Shown: positions 46,693-56,704 of the stretch, one piece after another
Position numbering within the stretch: the first letter of the stretch is position 1
Layout of the letters: each line of letters begins with the position of its first letter
Assembly (NCBI RefSeq): GCF_009734445.1
Contig: NZ_CP046457.1
Location: 496,001-560,000, forward strand
Origin: Candidatus Syntrophocurvum alkaliphilum
GTDB lineage: Bacteria > Bacillota > Syntrophomonadia > Syntrophomonadales > Syntrophomonadaceae
Length of the DNA: 64,000 nt
Direction of reading: 5' to 3'
Notes under the pieces: model-generated
Database searches by the model: none
What the model was told of the DNA's origin: nothing
The model's input: only the letters and a program-made list of their open reading frames with translations
Made by a program: the position numbers and the translations under genes

Positions 46693-48090
46693 ATGAAATT
46701 CGGATTACAATTAATTAATGATTCTATAAACCCTAAGTTAATAAGAGGAAATGCTAATTTAGAATATTCTGGGGTATCTACTGATTCACGAAATATTGTA
46801 TCTCAAACTTTATTTTTTGCATTAGCTGGAGATAAATTTGATGGACATGACTTTGTTAATATAGCATTAGAAAATGGAGCTAATGGTGCTGTAATAAGTA
46901 AAAAAATAGATATTTCGACCAAATTTATAGATGATAAAACAATAATTTTAGTAGAGGATACGTTACAAGCATTACAAGATTTAGCAACAGGATATAGAAA
47001 AACATTTAGCAATACAAATTTTATTGCTATTACCGGTAGTGTTGGAAAGACAACTACTAAAGAACTACTGGCTGATTTTTTTAATACTGAGTACAGTACT
47101 TTAAAAACCAAAGGAAACTTTAATAATGAGATTGGATTGCCTTTAAGTATTTTAGATTTAGAAAGTCATCATAAAGTTGCTGTTTTTGAGTTAGCAATGA
47201 GAGCAAAAGGAGAAATAAAAAATCTTTCAGACATATTAAACCCAAATTATGCTATTATTACAAATGTTGAACCAGTTCACTTAGAACCTATGGGTAGTTT
47301 TAAAAACATTGCTAGTGCAAAATGCGAATTATTAGAAAATATAGGGTTAGACGGTTATGCTTTAATTAATGGTGATATAGATATATTAGTAAAAACTGCA
47401 CAAGAATATAAATGTACAAAATATACATTTGGTTATAAGGAAAATAACGATATACAAATTGTAAATGTTGAGACTAATGAAAATGGTTTATATATTAGGT
47501 TAAGAATAATAGATTTTATTACTAATTTATTTTTTCCAATACCAACTGAAAAACTAGCATATAATATAGCGGCTTCAACAGGATTAGCTTATCTTTTAGG
47601 GGTAGATATTAATAATATAAAAGAAGTTTTATCAAAGTATAAAACTACACATGGAAGGCTACATACAACACAACAAAATGGTGTAACTATAATGGATGAT
47701 ACCTATAATGCAAATCCATTATCCATGATAGCTGCAATAGAAACACTGAAAAATATCGGTGGTAAAAACAGGAGAATTGCTGTATTAGGTGATATGTATG
47801 AATTAGGGCACATGGAAAAAACTGGTCACATCAAAGTGGGTGAAGCAGTTGTATCTAATTCAATAGACGAACTTGTAGCTATTGGCAAAAATGCTAAATA
47901 TATTGCCGAGGGTGCAGCAAGTAATAAAATGAATAATGAAAATATAAATTGTTTTTCAAATAAAGAAGAAGCATTTAATTGGTTAAAAACTAACATTAAA
48001 GTAGGCGATTATATATTATTTAAGGCTTCAAGAGGAATGGGATTAGAAACCATAATAAAAGATTTAAAGGATTTTTTAACCAATAAATAA
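46693..48090 (+). CDS. murF: UDP-MurNAc-tripeptide--D-Ala-D-Ala ligase
   Basis: A 465-residue Mur ligase. YSGVSTDSRNIVSQTLFFALAG at the N-terminus, ATP loop ITGSVGKTTTKELLADF, KTKGNFNNEIGLPLSIL, ELAMRAKGEI, MDDTYNANPLSM and LGDMYELG are diagnostic of MurF. It adds D-Ala-D-Ala to the UDP-muramyl tripeptide. It starts 6 bases after murE with only a weak ribosome site (ATAAGAG), so it is likely translationally coupled. Confidence 0.96.
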   Translation: MKFGLQLINDSINPKLIRGNANLEYSGVSTDSRNIVSQTLFFALAGDKFDGHDFVNIALENGANGAVISKKIDISTKFIDDKTIILVEDTLQALQDLATGYRKTFSNTNFIAITGSVGKTTTKELLADFFNTEYSTLKTKGNFNNEIGLPLSILDLESHHKVAVFELAMRAKGEIKNLSDILNPNYAIITNVEPVHLEPMGSFKNIASAKCELLENIGLDGYALINGDIDILVKTAQEYKCTKYTFGYKENNDIQIVNVETNENGLYIRLRIIDFITNLFFPIPTEKLAYNIAASTGLAYLLGVDINNIKEVLSKYKTTHGRLHTTQQNGVTIMDDTYNANPLSMIAAIETLKNIGGKNRRIAVLGDMYELGHMEKTGHIKVGEAVVSNSIDELVAIGKNAKYIAEGAASNKMNNENINCFSNKEEAFNWLKTNIKVGDYILFKASRGMGLETIIKDLKDFLTNK

Positions 48091-48136
48091 TATAAATTTT
48101 CAAATATACACTTAGTAAATGTGGAGGTACCTTTTC

Positions 48137-49111
48137 ATGGAGGTCTATATATTAAATTCACTATTAGCTGCTAGTATAGCTTTAATCATATCCATTATAT
48201 TGGGTCCGATAATGATACCATTTTTAACTAGACTTAAAGTTGGGCAAAATATTAGAGAAGAAGGACCGGAGAGTCATTTCGAAAAAGCAGGAACACCTAC
48301 AATGGGAGGAATAATAATTTTATCCTCTGTTATGGTAGCTAGTTTTGTTGTTGCACCAACTAATATTCAAGTATTACTAGCATTATTTATTATGTTAGCT
48401 TTTGGAGCTATAGGTTTTTGGGATGACTATATTAAAGTTGTACTAAAGAGATCTTTAGGCTTAAGAGCGCGGGAGAAACTTATTCTTCAATTATTGATAG
48501 GATTATTATTTGCAATAATACTTATTTTTTATATAGATAGAGGTACTGATATTATTGTACCATTTACAGGTTATAATATTGAATTAGGTTATCTTTATAT
48601 TCCTTTTGTAATACTTGTTCTCTTGGGTACTTCTAATGCAGTGAACTTAACTGATGGGCTTGATGGATTGGCAGCTGGGACTACAGTATTTGTTAGCATT
48701 GCATTTGCACTAGTATGTATAATGACATCTAATTTTGAACTCCTAATATTTGCCGGGGCATTATTTGGTGGATGCCTAGGCTTTTTGGTGTATAATAAAC
48801 ATCCAGCCAAAGTTTTTATGGGAGATACTGGATCAATGGCATTAGGAGGAGCAATAGCAGCAATTGCTGCTATGACTAAAGCGGAACTTTTTCTTGTAAT
48901 TATTGGTGGAATATATGTTATTGAAGCTTTAAGTGTAATAATACAAGTTGGGTTTTATCAATTAACAGGTAAAAGAGTTTTTTTAATGAGTCCAATTCAT
49001 CATCATTTTGAATTAAAGGGTTGGCATGAAAAAAAAGTTGTTATTGTTTTCTGGATTATTTCATTTGTCTTTGCTGCAATTGGTATTCTAGGATTTAGAA
49101 ATATTGGCTAG
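48137..49111 (+). CDS. mraY: Phospho-MurNAc-pentapeptide transferase
   Basis: A 324-residue polytopic membrane enzyme with about 10 hydrophobic segments. MraY motifs: GTPTMGGIIIL, FGAIGFWDDYIKV, NLTDGLDGLAAGT (catalytic Asp), FMGDTGSMALGGAIAA, MSPIHHHFELKGW. It moves phospho-MurNAc-pentapeptide to undecaprenyl phosphate, giving lipid I. ATG 48137 is chosen, with GGAGG about 10 bases upstream; a GTG at 48119 overlaps that site. Confidence 0.96.
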   Translation: MEVYILNSLLAASIALIISIILGPIMIPFLTRLKVGQNIREEGPESHFEKAGTPTMGGIIILSSVMVASFVVAPTNIQVLLALFIMLAFGAIGFWDDYIKVVLKRSLGLRAREKLILQLLIGLLFAIILIFYIDRGTDIIVPFTGYNIELGYLYIPFVILVLLGTSNAVNLTDGLDGLAAGTTVFVSIAFALVCIMTSNFELLIFAGALFGGCLGFLVYNKHPAKVFMGDTGSMALGGAIAAIAAMTKAELFLVIIGGIYVIEALSVIIQVGFYQLTGKRVFLMSPIHHHFELKGWHEKKVVIVFWIISFVFAAIGILGFRNIG

Positions 49112-49126
49112 AGGAAGTGTGAAATA

Positions 49127-50512
49127 TTGAATTTTGATAATAAAAATATATTAGTATTAGGACTTGCTAGAAGCGGTTTAGCTGCTATTTATACATTACA
49201 TAAAAGGGGAGCTAATATTACAGCTTGTGATATTAGAGATAAAGAACAGTTAACTAATGTTATATCTGAATTAAAATTTTTAAATATTGAAATATTTGTA
49301 GGTGGATATCCTGAAATAACCAAAGAGCAATATGATGTTATGGTAGTAAGTCCTGGAGTGCCTTTAGATATAGAACCGGTACAAAATGCTATAAACGAAG
49401 GTATAAAAGTTATTGGTGAGGTTGAGCTTGCATACCTCTTAAAATCTCCTGAAGTTCAAATGTATGCTGTAACTGGTACTAATGGAAAAACAACAACAAC
49501 TGCTTTATTACAAAATATGTTTGAAATAAATGGTGATAACTCAGTAGCAGGTGGTAATATAGGAGTGCCTCTGGTTAAGCTTGTAGATACTTTTGAAAAA
49601 GGTATTATTTCTGTTGAAGTATCTAGTTTTCAACTTGAGAGCATAGAACAGTTTCAACCCCATATATGTGGAATTCTTAATATTACTCCCGATCATCTAG
49701 ATCGTCATAAAACTATGCAAAATTATATAGACGCAAAAGCAAAAATTTTTAAAAACCAAAATTCTTCGAATTATACGATATTAAATTATGAGGATGAAAC
49801 CGTTAAAGAGTTTAAAAAAATAACTAATGGAAAAGCAGTTTTGTTTTCAACGAACAGAGTTCTAAATGAAGGGGTATTTATTGAAAATGATACTATAATA
49901 TCTAACTTATTTAATAAATATATAGAAATATGTAATGTAGATGATGTTAAATTACTTGGAAAACATAATTTAGAGAATGCTTTGTGTGCTGTAGCAATGG
50001 GATTAGTTGCAGGTTTAAATAAAGAAGTTATACATAAGGCATTGACCACGTTTGATGGAGTAAGTCATAGACTAGAAAAAGTAGCTATAGATAATGATGT
50101 TTTATACATTAATGACTCAAAAGCAACTAATCCGGAGTCTACTATTAAGGCTATAGAGTCATTTAAACAACCTGTAATTTTAATTGCAGGAGGAAGAGCT
50201 AAAGGAGCTGACTTTTCTGGGTTAGCAGAATTAGTTGCTAACAAAGTAAAGTGTTTAGTGTTAATAGGAGAAGCTAAAGATTCACTAAAAAGAGCAGTAA
50301 TTGATATTGGATTTACGAATATATATGAAACAGATGATTTTTATGATGCAGTAGAAATCTCAAAAAATCAAGCAGACAAAGGAGATGTAGTATTGTTATC
50401 ACCTGCTTGTGCAAGTTGGGATATGTTTAAAAGTTATGAAGAGCGTGGAAACTTGTTTTGTCAAATAGTAAATAAACTTATTAATGATAAAAAATTAGAT
50501 AAATCTATTTAG
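49127..50512 (+). CDS. murD: UDP-MurNAc-L-Ala--D-glutamate ligase
   Basis: A 461-residue Mur ligase. N-terminal ILVLGLARSGLAA nucleotide-binding loop, SPGVPLD, ATP loop TGTNGKTTTTALL, VEVSSFQLES, NITPDHLDRHKTMQNY, NDSKATNPESTIKA and SPACASWDMFKSYEERG are MurD motifs. The start is TTG 49127, with a rather distant GAGG. Lies 15 bases after mraY. Confidence 0.96.
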   Translation: MNFDNKNILVLGLARSGLAAIYTLHKRGANITACDIRDKEQLTNVISELKFLNIEIFVGGYPEITKEQYDVMVVSPGVPLDIEPVQNAINEGIKVIGEVELAYLLKSPEVQMYAVTGTNGKTTTTALLQNMFEINGDNSVAGGNIGVPLVKLVDTFEKGIISVEVSSFQLESIEQFQPHICGILNITPDHLDRHKTMQNYIDAKAKIFKNQNSSNYTILNYEDETVKEFKKITNGKAVLFSTNRVLNEGVFIENDTIISNLFNKYIEICNVDDVKLLGKHNLENALCAVAMGLVAGLNKEVIHKALTTFDGVSHRLEKVAIDNDVLYINDSKATNPESTIKAIESFKQPVILIAGGRAKGADFSGLAELVANKVKCLVLIGEAKDSLKRAVIDIGFTNIYETDDFYDAVEISKNQADKGDVVLLSPACASWDMFKSYEERGNLFCQIVNKLINDKKLDKSI

Positions 50513-50599
50513 CAAATTACGACAACAATTAAACTCTGTTGAAGTGTTAAATACTAATTTTATACAAAACATTTCTCTACTTTGAGGAGGAATCACTGA

Positions 50600-51700
50600 G
50601 TGAGGGTAAAAAAAGGACCACCCGATTTTATTCTTTTTATGACTACTCTTTTATTAATAGGAATAGGTCTTATAATGGTTTTTAGTTCTAGTGCAGTTAC
50701 TGCTAGTATACGATATGATGATGCCTATTTCTTTTTTAAAAGACAGCTTGCTTGGGCAACTGTTGGCGTTATAGCAATGATTGTAATAATGAAAATTAAT
50801 TATATGAGATTAAAAGATTTTGCTATTCCATTAATGATTATTTCTGTTGTTTGCCTTATATTAGTAATTACACCTGTTGGTATTGAATCAAAAGGAGCTA
50901 GTAGATGGTTGGGAGTAGGACCATTTAGCTTTACACCTTCAGAATTGGCAAAGTTAGGAATGGTTATGTTTTTAGCAAAAAGTCTTACAATGAACTTAGA
51001 CAATATGCAGTCTTTTAAAATTGGTGTTTTACCATATCTTGTTGTTTTAGCTGGGGTATGTGGTCTCATTATGGCTCAACCCGATTTGGGAACATCAGTA
51101 GCCATCGCTGGAACAACCTTTTTTATGCTTATGATTGCTGGAGCAAAATTTTCCCACCTTAGTTTACTTGCTGCTTCAGGCTTAGCTGCGGTTGGTGCTG
51201 CAATTGCGGTTGCGCCTTATAGAATGGAAAGAATTATTGCATTTGTAGACCCATGGAAATATGCTAGTGATGAAGGTTTTCAAACAGTTCAATCATTGTA
51301 TGCCCTTGGTTCAGGAGGGTTATTTGGTATGGGTCTAGGGATGAGTAGACAAAAGTTTTTTTACCTACCTGAGCAGCACACCGATTTTATTTATGCTATT
51401 CTTGGAGAAGAATTAGGTTTTATAGGAGCAGCACTAATTATAGCACTATTTTTACTATTTGCTTGGAGAGGATTTAAAATAGCGATTAATGCTCCTGATA
51501 ACTTCGGCAGTTTGCTTGCTGGAGGTATTACCATTATGATAACTTTACAAGCTGCTATTAACATAGGTGTTGTATCTGGGTTTTTACCTGTTACTGGAAT
51601 TACCTTACCCTTTTTAAGTTATGGAGGAACATCATTGTTGTTTACCATGATAGGGGTAGGTCTTATTTTAAATGTATCACGTTATAGTACATATAGGTGA
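50600..51700 (+). CDS. ftsW: SEDS-family peptidoglycan glycosyltransferase FtsW (or SpoVE)
   Basis: A 366-residue protein with about 10 hydrophobic segments. SEDS features: MVFSSSAVTA near the N-terminus, KGASRWLGVGPFSFTPSELAKLGMV, AQPDLGTSVAI (the catalytic Asp region), and LPEQHTDFIYAILGEELGF, LPFLSYGGTSLL at the C-terminus. It polymerises lipid II with a class B PBP at the septum; in spore formers the cluster copy may instead be SpoVE. The start is GTG with GAGGAGG upstream. Confidence 0.93.
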   Translation: MRVKKGPPDFILFMTTLLLIGIGLIMVFSSSAVTASIRYDDAYFFFKRQLAWATVGVIAMIVIMKINYMRLKDFAIPLMIISVVCLILVITPVGIESKGASRWLGVGPFSFTPSELAKLGMVMFLAKSLTMNLDNMQSFKIGVLPYLVVLAGVCGLIMAQPDLGTSVAIAGTTFFMLMIAGAKFSHLSLLAASGLAAVGAAIAVAPYRMERIIAFVDPWKYASDEGFQTVQSLYALGSGGLFGMGLGMSRQKFFYLPEQHTDFIYAILGEELGFIGAALIIALFLLFAWRGFKIAINAPDNFGSLLAGGITIMITLQAAINIGVVSGFLPVTGITLPFLSYGGTSLLFTMIGVGLILNVSRYSTYR

Positions 51701-51712
51701 GGTGTATTAAAA

Positions 51713-52804
51713 ATGAGGTTAATAATTACTGGAGGAGGTACGGGGGGTCATATATATCCTGCAATTGCAATTGCAAATGAGATAAAAGAGAGGATTCCTA
51801 CAGCTGAAATATTATTTGTAGGTACAGAACAGGGCTTAGAAAATAAAATTATTCCGGAAGCAGGATATGACTTAAAAACTATTAATATAACTGGCATTGA
51901 TAGAACATCCTTAATGAAGGCTGGAAAATCATTACTAAAGGTTCCTGTTAGTTTTTGGCAGGCAAAAAAAATCATAAATAAATTTAAACCGGAAATTGTA
52001 ATTGGTACTGGCGGTTATGTATCTTATCCAGTTGTATTAGCCGGTACTTTTTTTGCTAATAAAACAGTTATACATGAACAAAATGCTATACCTGGATTAG
52101 CTAATCGGAACCTTGCTTCACGAGTTGATTATACTCTGCTTACCTTTGAGGAGGCAGCTAGTTATTTAAAGGCCAAACAGTTGATTGTAACTGGATTACC
52201 GGTACGCAAAGAAATATTAAAAGCTGATATTCATAAAGCTCGTAAAAAATTAGATTTAGCTAATAAATTCACTTTATTAGCTTTTGGTGGAAGTCGTGGT
52301 GCTATGTCTATTAACCAGTCAATGTTATATATAAATGAAAAGTATAAAAACGAAAACATGCAAATTTTGTGGATAACTGGTGAGGAAAATTATGATACAG
52401 TCATAAATAACTTGAAGCAAACTATGGATACAAAAAATACTATTTCAAAAATTGATATAAGGCCTTATATGCATAATATAGAAGACGCATTTGCTGCATC
52501 TGATTTAGTTGTATGTCGTGCGGGAGCAAGTACTTTGAGCGAATTAGCTGTTATAGGATTACCAGCTATATTAGTTCCATATCCATATGCAGCAGAAAAC
52601 CATCAAGAAAAAAATGCTCGGGCATTAGTAGAAAAAAATGCTGCAGAAATGGTTATTGATGAGTTTTTAGATGGGGATACTCTATATAAAAAGATAGAAG
52701 AAATTAGAAATAATAAGAATAAACTAGAACAAATGAAGAAAAATATTTTAACAGAAGCAAAACCTAATGCATTAAAAGAAATTGTAGATATTATCTTAAA
52801 ATGA
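51713..52804 (+). CDS. murG: UDP-GlcNAc--lipid I GlcNAc transferase
   Basis: A 363-residue GT28 glycosyltransferase: [20 protein letters not shown] (lipid I loop), [79 protein letters not shown] in pieces are MurG motifs. It makes lipid II on the inner face of the membrane. ATG lies 12 bases after ftsW with GTGAGGTG upstream. The repeat cluster begins five bases after its stop. Confidence 0.96.
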   Translation: MRLIITGGGTGGHIYPAIAIANEIKERIPTAEILFVGTEQGLENKIIPEAGYDLKTINITGIDRTSLMKAGKSLLKVPVSFWQAKKIINKFKPEIVIGTGGYVSYPVVLAGTFFANKTVIHEQNAIPGLANRNLASRVDYTLLTFEEAASYLKAKQLIVTGLPVRKEILKADIHKARKKLDLANKFTLLAFGGSRGAMSINQSMLYINEKYKNENMQILWITGEENYDTVINNLKQTMDTKNTISKIDIRPYMHNIEDAFAASDLVVCRAGASTLSELAVIGLPAILVPYPYAAENHQEKNARALVEKNAAEMVIDEFLDGDTLYKKIEEIRNNKNKLEQMKKNILTEAKPNALKEIVDIILK

Positions 52805-53112
52805 TAATATTGATTCTGCTGCAAAAAGTAACTACAAAAAACATAAGGCTGAGCAAACATGTTTATCTAAGTCCTTAAGTAGCAAGGCGTGGTGAATGAT
52901 CACGGCTAAGTAAAATAAAAAAATAAACTTAGATAATAAGTGCTAAGCTAAAATGGAGGTAAAGACCGATGAGCGTGATAAACATGTCTGCTCAGCTGAA
53001 TTCCATAGTCTAAGTTTAGCTTTTTTTAAAGCTAAAGTAAGACAAGCCTTATTGAAATGTAACCACTTTTATTAATTTTGCATACTATAAATGTATTAAA
53101 ACAGAATTTATT
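52805..53112 (+). repeat. Rearranged double copy (D and E) of the dispersed repeat
   Basis: Copy D at 52810-52864 is the left part of the long form (TTGATTCTGCTGCAAAAAG, then GGCTGAGCAAACATG). It breaks off mid-palindrome. Copy E at 52975-53027 is the right part (GTGATAAACATGTCTGCTCA, then TTCCATAGTCTAAGTTTA). Between them lie 110 bases containing a perfect inverted repeat TTATCTAAGT/ACTTAGATAA (52863-52872, 52927-52936) whose arms echo the core's CTAAGT. This fills the gap between murG and murC. No gene is present. Confidence 0.8.
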
Positions 53113-53133
53113 ATGTTAGAAGGTGATGAGGGA

Positions 53134-54525
53134 GTGACAACTAAAACATGGCAATTGATTCATATGGTTGGAATTGCTGGAGCTGGAATGTGTGGAATAG
53201 CCAAGGTCTTATCTGAACAAGGAATAAAAGTCAGTGGTTCAGATTTACAGTGTAATGATACAACTGAAAAATTAAAAGAATTAGGTATAAAAACCTATAA
53301 AGGACACGATTCATCAAATGTTAAACAGGAAGTAGATATGCTAGTTATTTCTACGGCAATCCCTCATGACAATCCAGAAGTTAAAAAAGCAGTTGATAGA
53401 AACATACCTGTATTAAAAAGAGGGGAGATGTTAGCTAATATAGTTAACCAATATAAAGGAATAGCTGTTGCTGGGGCTCATGGCAAAACAACAACTACCT
53501 CTATGATGTCTATGGTTTGTTCTGAAGCTAAAATTGATCCAAGTTTTATTATAGGTGGAGAAATACAAGGTAGTAATGTAAATGCTAGATTAGGTGAAGG
53601 TGATTATTTCATAGTAGAAGCAGATGAGAGTGATGCTTCCTTTTTAGATTTAAATCCTCATATTGCAATAGTAACAAATATTGAAGATGATCACTTAGAT
53701 TATTATAAATCTTTTGACAAATTATTAGATGCATTTAAACAATTTTTAGATAGGGTAAACCCAAATGGTTTTGCTTTATTATTCGGCGATGATCCACATT
53801 TAAACTATTTAAAAGATAAAATTACTCCACAAACTATTATTTATGGTGAGAATGAAGATTACGATTATTATTTAAAAAACTGGAGAATTGTAGGTCCTGG
53901 TTCAAAGTTTGAAGTGTTTAATAAAAAAACTTACTTAGGTACTTTGCAATTGTCTATACCTGGAAAGCACAATGCTTTAAATGCTCTAGCAGTTACTGCG
54001 GTAGCAAATGAGTTAGGTATATCCTTTGAACACATACAAAGTGCATTAATTAAATTTAAAGGTGCTAAAAGAAGATTTGAGATAATTGGAGTTGCTCAAA
54101 ATATAACAATTGTTGATGATTATGCTCATCATCCAACAGAGATAGCAGTTACAATAAAAGCAGCTAAAGAATTTCATAATGGCAGAGTTGTTGTAGTTTT
54201 TCAACCCCACAGATATTCACGAACCAACTTGTTAGGAGAGGAGTTAGGTGAAGCATTTTTTAATGCAGATTTGGCAATTATTAGCGATGTGTACTCAGCT
54301 GGAGAAGAACCTATACCAGATGTTAATGGAGAAGTAGTTTGGAGATCAGCAGTTAAGGCTGGTTACAACGCACTGTATATCCCTAAAGTTAATGATATAG
54401 AGACATATTTACTCAAATATTTACAACCCAATGATTTAGTTATTACCATGGGTGCTGGAGATATATGGGGCTTAGGGATAAAACTATTAGAGAAATTAGA
54501 AGGTCTAAGTGTCCTTCGTTCATAA
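53134..54525 (+). CDS. murC: UDP-N-acetylmuramate--L-alanine ligase
   Basis: A 463-residue Mur ligase: HMVGIAGAGMCGIAKVL, ISTAIPHDNPEV, ATP loop GAHGKTTTTSMM, EADESDASFLDL, NIEDDHLDYY, DDYAHHPTEI and FQPHRYSRT are MurC motifs. It adds the first alanine of the stem peptide. GTG 53134 is chosen, with AAGGTGA 7 bases upstream; an ATG at 53113 precedes that site. The repeat cluster separates it from murG, so it may have its own promoter. Confidence 0.95.
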   Translation: MTTKTWQLIHMVGIAGAGMCGIAKVLSEQGIKVSGSDLQCNDTTEKLKELGIKTYKGHDSSNVKQEVDMLVISTAIPHDNPEVKKAVDRNIPVLKRGEMLANIVNQYKGIAVAGAHGKTTTTSMMSMVCSEAKIDPSFIIGGEIQGSNVNARLGEGDYFIVEADESDASFLDLNPHIAIVTNIEDDHLDYYKSFDKLLDAFKQFLDRVNPNGFALLFGDDPHLNYLKDKITPQTIIYGENEDYDYYLKNWRIVGPGSKFEVFNKKTYLGTLQLSIPGKHNALNALAVTAVANELGISFEHIQSALIKFKGAKRRFEIIGVAQNITIVDDYAHHPTEIAVTIKAAKEFHNGRVVVVFQPHRYSRTNLLGEELGEAFFNADLAIISDVYSAGEEPIPDVNGEVVWRSAVKAGYNALYIPKVNDIETYLLKYLQPNDLVITMGAGDIWGLGIKLLEKLEGLSVLRS

Positions 54526-54543
54526 TCCAGCGGGGGTGTTAAA

Positions 54544-55809
54544 TTGGAACAATTTAATATTTGGGGAGGTACACCATTAAAAGGTCAGATTAGAATTAGT
54601 GGTTCTAAAAATTCAACTTTGCCTATAATGGCTGCAAGCATTATGTCTTCAGAAGAAGTGATAATAAAAAATGTTCCTGATCTTGAAGATGTAAGGGTTA
54701 TGGCTTTAGCTTTACAGGAGTTAGGAGCTAAAGTTACTAAAGAAAAAGATGTCCTTATAATTAATAGCAAAAATATAAATTCATCAGAATTACCTGAAAA
54801 AATATCTAGAAAAATGCGAGCATCTAACTTGGTTATGGGGGCGCTATTAGGACGACTTAAGAATGCACAAGTAGCATATCCTGGAGGATGTGCTATTGGC
54901 TCAAGGCCCATGGATCTACATGTAAAAGGTTTTGAGAAGCTAGGGTATGTTATTACTGAAGAGTATGGTTATATGAAAGGAAAAGCCCAAGATATTAAAG
55001 GAAATGAAATAATGTTAGATTTTCCTAGTGTGGGTGCTACTGAAAATATAATGATGGCAGCTGCTTTGACACCAGGAACAACCATAATAAGGAATGCAGC
55101 ACGAGAACCTGAAGTAGTAGATTTACAAAACTTTTTAAATAGAATGGGTGCTAATATAAAAGGAGCAGGGTTAGATGCTATAAGGATAAAAGGTGTGGAA
55201 AGACTAGGTAGGGTTGAGCATACTGTTATTCCGGATAGAATTGAAGCAGGTACCTTTATGATAGCATCGGCTATAACAAGTGGAGATGTGTGGCTTGAAA
55301 ATGTAGTTGTAGAACATATTCATCCAGTAATCTCTAAGCTAAGTGAAATAGGAGTAATGGTATCAGTAGCTAATGGTGGCTTAAGAATAGTAGGTAATCG
55401 CAAAAGATATAAACCATCAGATATAAAAACAATGCCTTATCCTGGGTTTCCAACAGATATGCAGCCACAATTTATGTCATTTCTCTCAACAATAAATGGC
55501 ACAAGTTTAGTAGTAGAAACTATTTTTGAAAATCGATTTATGCATGTTCAAGAGTTGTGCAGAATGGGTGCAGATATAAAGATTGAAGGTAGGGTAGCAA
55601 TAATAAAAGGTAGTGATAAATTAGAGGGTGCACGTGTTGAAGCTTCTGATTTAAGAGCTGGAGCTGCTTTAGTTCTAGCAGGGTTATCTGCTATAGATGA
55701 AACAGTCGTTACTGGAATAGAGCATATTAATAGAGGTTATGAAAACATACTAGAAAAATTAACAACACTAGGTGCCAAAATAACAAGTACTCAAAAGGTT
55801 GATGGTTAA
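54544..55809 (+). CDS. murA: UDP-N-acetylglucosamine 1-carboxyvinyltransferase
   Basis: A 421-residue EPSP-synthase-fold enzyme. The catalytic cysteine is present in YPGGCAIGSRPMDLHVKG (Cys near residue 117), so fosfomycin would be expected to bind. Other motifs: ISGSKNSTLPIMAASI, PDRIEAGTFMIASAI and the ALVLAGLSA C-terminal loop. It commits UDP-GlcNAc to peptidoglycan. The start is TTG with GGGGGTG upstream. The stop lies inside a terminator hairpin. Confidence 0.96.
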   Translation: MEQFNIWGGTPLKGQIRISGSKNSTLPIMAASIMSSEEVIIKNVPDLEDVRVMALALQELGAKVTKEKDVLIINSKNINSSELPEKISRKMRASNLVMGALLGRLKNAQVAYPGGCAIGSRPMDLHVKGFEKLGYVITEEYGYMKGKAQDIKGNEIMLDFPSVGATENIMMAAALTPGTTIIRNAAREPEVVDLQNFLNRMGANIKGAGLDAIRIKGVERLGRVEHTVIPDRIEAGTFMIASAITSGDVWLENVVVEHIHPVISKLSEIGVMVSVANGGLRIVGNRKRYKPSDIKTMPYPGFPTDMQPQFMSFLSTINGTSLVVETIFENRFMHVQELCRMGADIKIEGRVAIIKGSDKLEGARVEASDLRAGAALVLAGLSAIDETVVTGIEHINRGYENILEKLTTLGAKITSTQKVDG

Positions 55810-55824
55810 CATCAGCCTTTTTTT
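55797..55824 (+). terminator. Terminator overlapping the end of murA
   Basis: GGTTGATG at 55797-55804 and CATCAGCC at 55810-55817 pair with one G-T, followed by seven T. It divides the cluster into a mraZ-murA unit and a divIB-ftsZ unit. Confidence 0.88.
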
Positions 55825-55867
55825 ATTTTTGCTGTAAATTAATTGTAATGATTTTGTTACATATATC

Positions 55868-55876
55868 TGTTATAAT
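55868..55876 (+). promoter_or_regulatory. Predicted extended -10 promoter for divIB-ftsZ
   Basis: TGTTATAAT (TG-n-TATAAT) about 43 bases before divIB. No good -35 lies at 17 bases; the extended -10 can compensate. Confidence 0.55.
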
Positions 55877-55918
55877 CTTTACAGTAAGTGCAATAAATAG
55901 GGGATAGGGTGAATTTTC

Positions 55919-56704
55919 ATGAAAAGCTCTTTGCGTTTAGTCTTTAGCTTTTCTATTATGTTTTTTATTGTTTTAGTATCTGTCTATCTTTTTCTACATA
56001 GTTCTTTTTTCAAAGTTGATAAAATTTACGTTAGTGGAGATGAAACAGTTCCCCCTGAAGAAGTTATTTCTTTGTCAAGTTTAGAGAAAGGTATAAATAT
56101 TTTTAGGGTTAATAAAGAGCTAACTTCCAGATCAGTCGAAATACATCCAATGATAAAAAAAGCTAATATAAATAGAAGAATTCCTAGGAGTATTGAAATT
56201 GATATCCATGAAAGAAAAGTATGGGCTGTTGTTCCCGCCAATGGAAACTTATTATTTATAGATAATGAAGGAGTATTATTAGATAGAGCCTCAAGTGCTA
56301 AAATAAATAACTATCTCATTATTACAATGGATAAAGTACCTGAACGTATAACCTTAGGACAAGTTGTTAATAAAGACGTTGTTAGAATGATATCTCCATT
56401 AATAGAACAGTTGAGTTCGGATGAAAAAAGACATATATCCCAATTTCATTATCATAATAAGGAAGATTCATTAACAATTTTTACTTTGAATGGTACAGAA
56501 ATTAGATTTGGGGATAAAGAAAGGTTTGAAGAAAAAGTAAAATTTTTTAATAATATTTTATTATTTGAACAGCAGCTAAATGAAGAGGGTAGAGATGTAT
56601 TAAAATATGTAGATTTAAGGTTTAAAGGACAACCTATAGTTAGTACTTTACTAGGATCATCCACTAGTACAACCCAAATGCCAGAGGTGAATATTTATGA
56701 ATAG
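55919..56704 (+). CDS. ftsQ: Cell division protein DivIB/FtsQ
   Basis: A 261-residue bitopic protein. One N-terminal transmembrane helix (FSIMFFIVLVSVYLFL) is followed by a POTRA domain (FFKVDKIYVSGDETVPPEEV, GINIFRVNKE) and the FtsQ beta domain (IDIHERKVWAVVP, LLFIDNEGVLLD). It is part of the FtsQBL/DivIB complex that controls septal wall synthesis. ATG follows GGGATAGGGTGA. It overlaps the DUF881 gene by 8 bases. Confidence 0.92.
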   Translation: MKSSLRLVFSFSIMFFIVLVSVYLFLHSSFFKVDKIYVSGDETVPPEEVISLSSLEKGINIFRVNKELTSRSVEIHPMIKKANINRRIPRSIEIDIHERKVWAVVPANGNLLFIDNEGVLLDRASSAKINNYLIITMDKVPERITLGQVVNKDVVRMISPLIEQLSSDEKRHISQFHYHNKEDSLTIFTLNGTEIRFGDKERFEEKVKFFNNILLFEQQLNEEGRDVLKYVDLRFKGQPIVSTLLGSSTSTTQMPEVNIYE

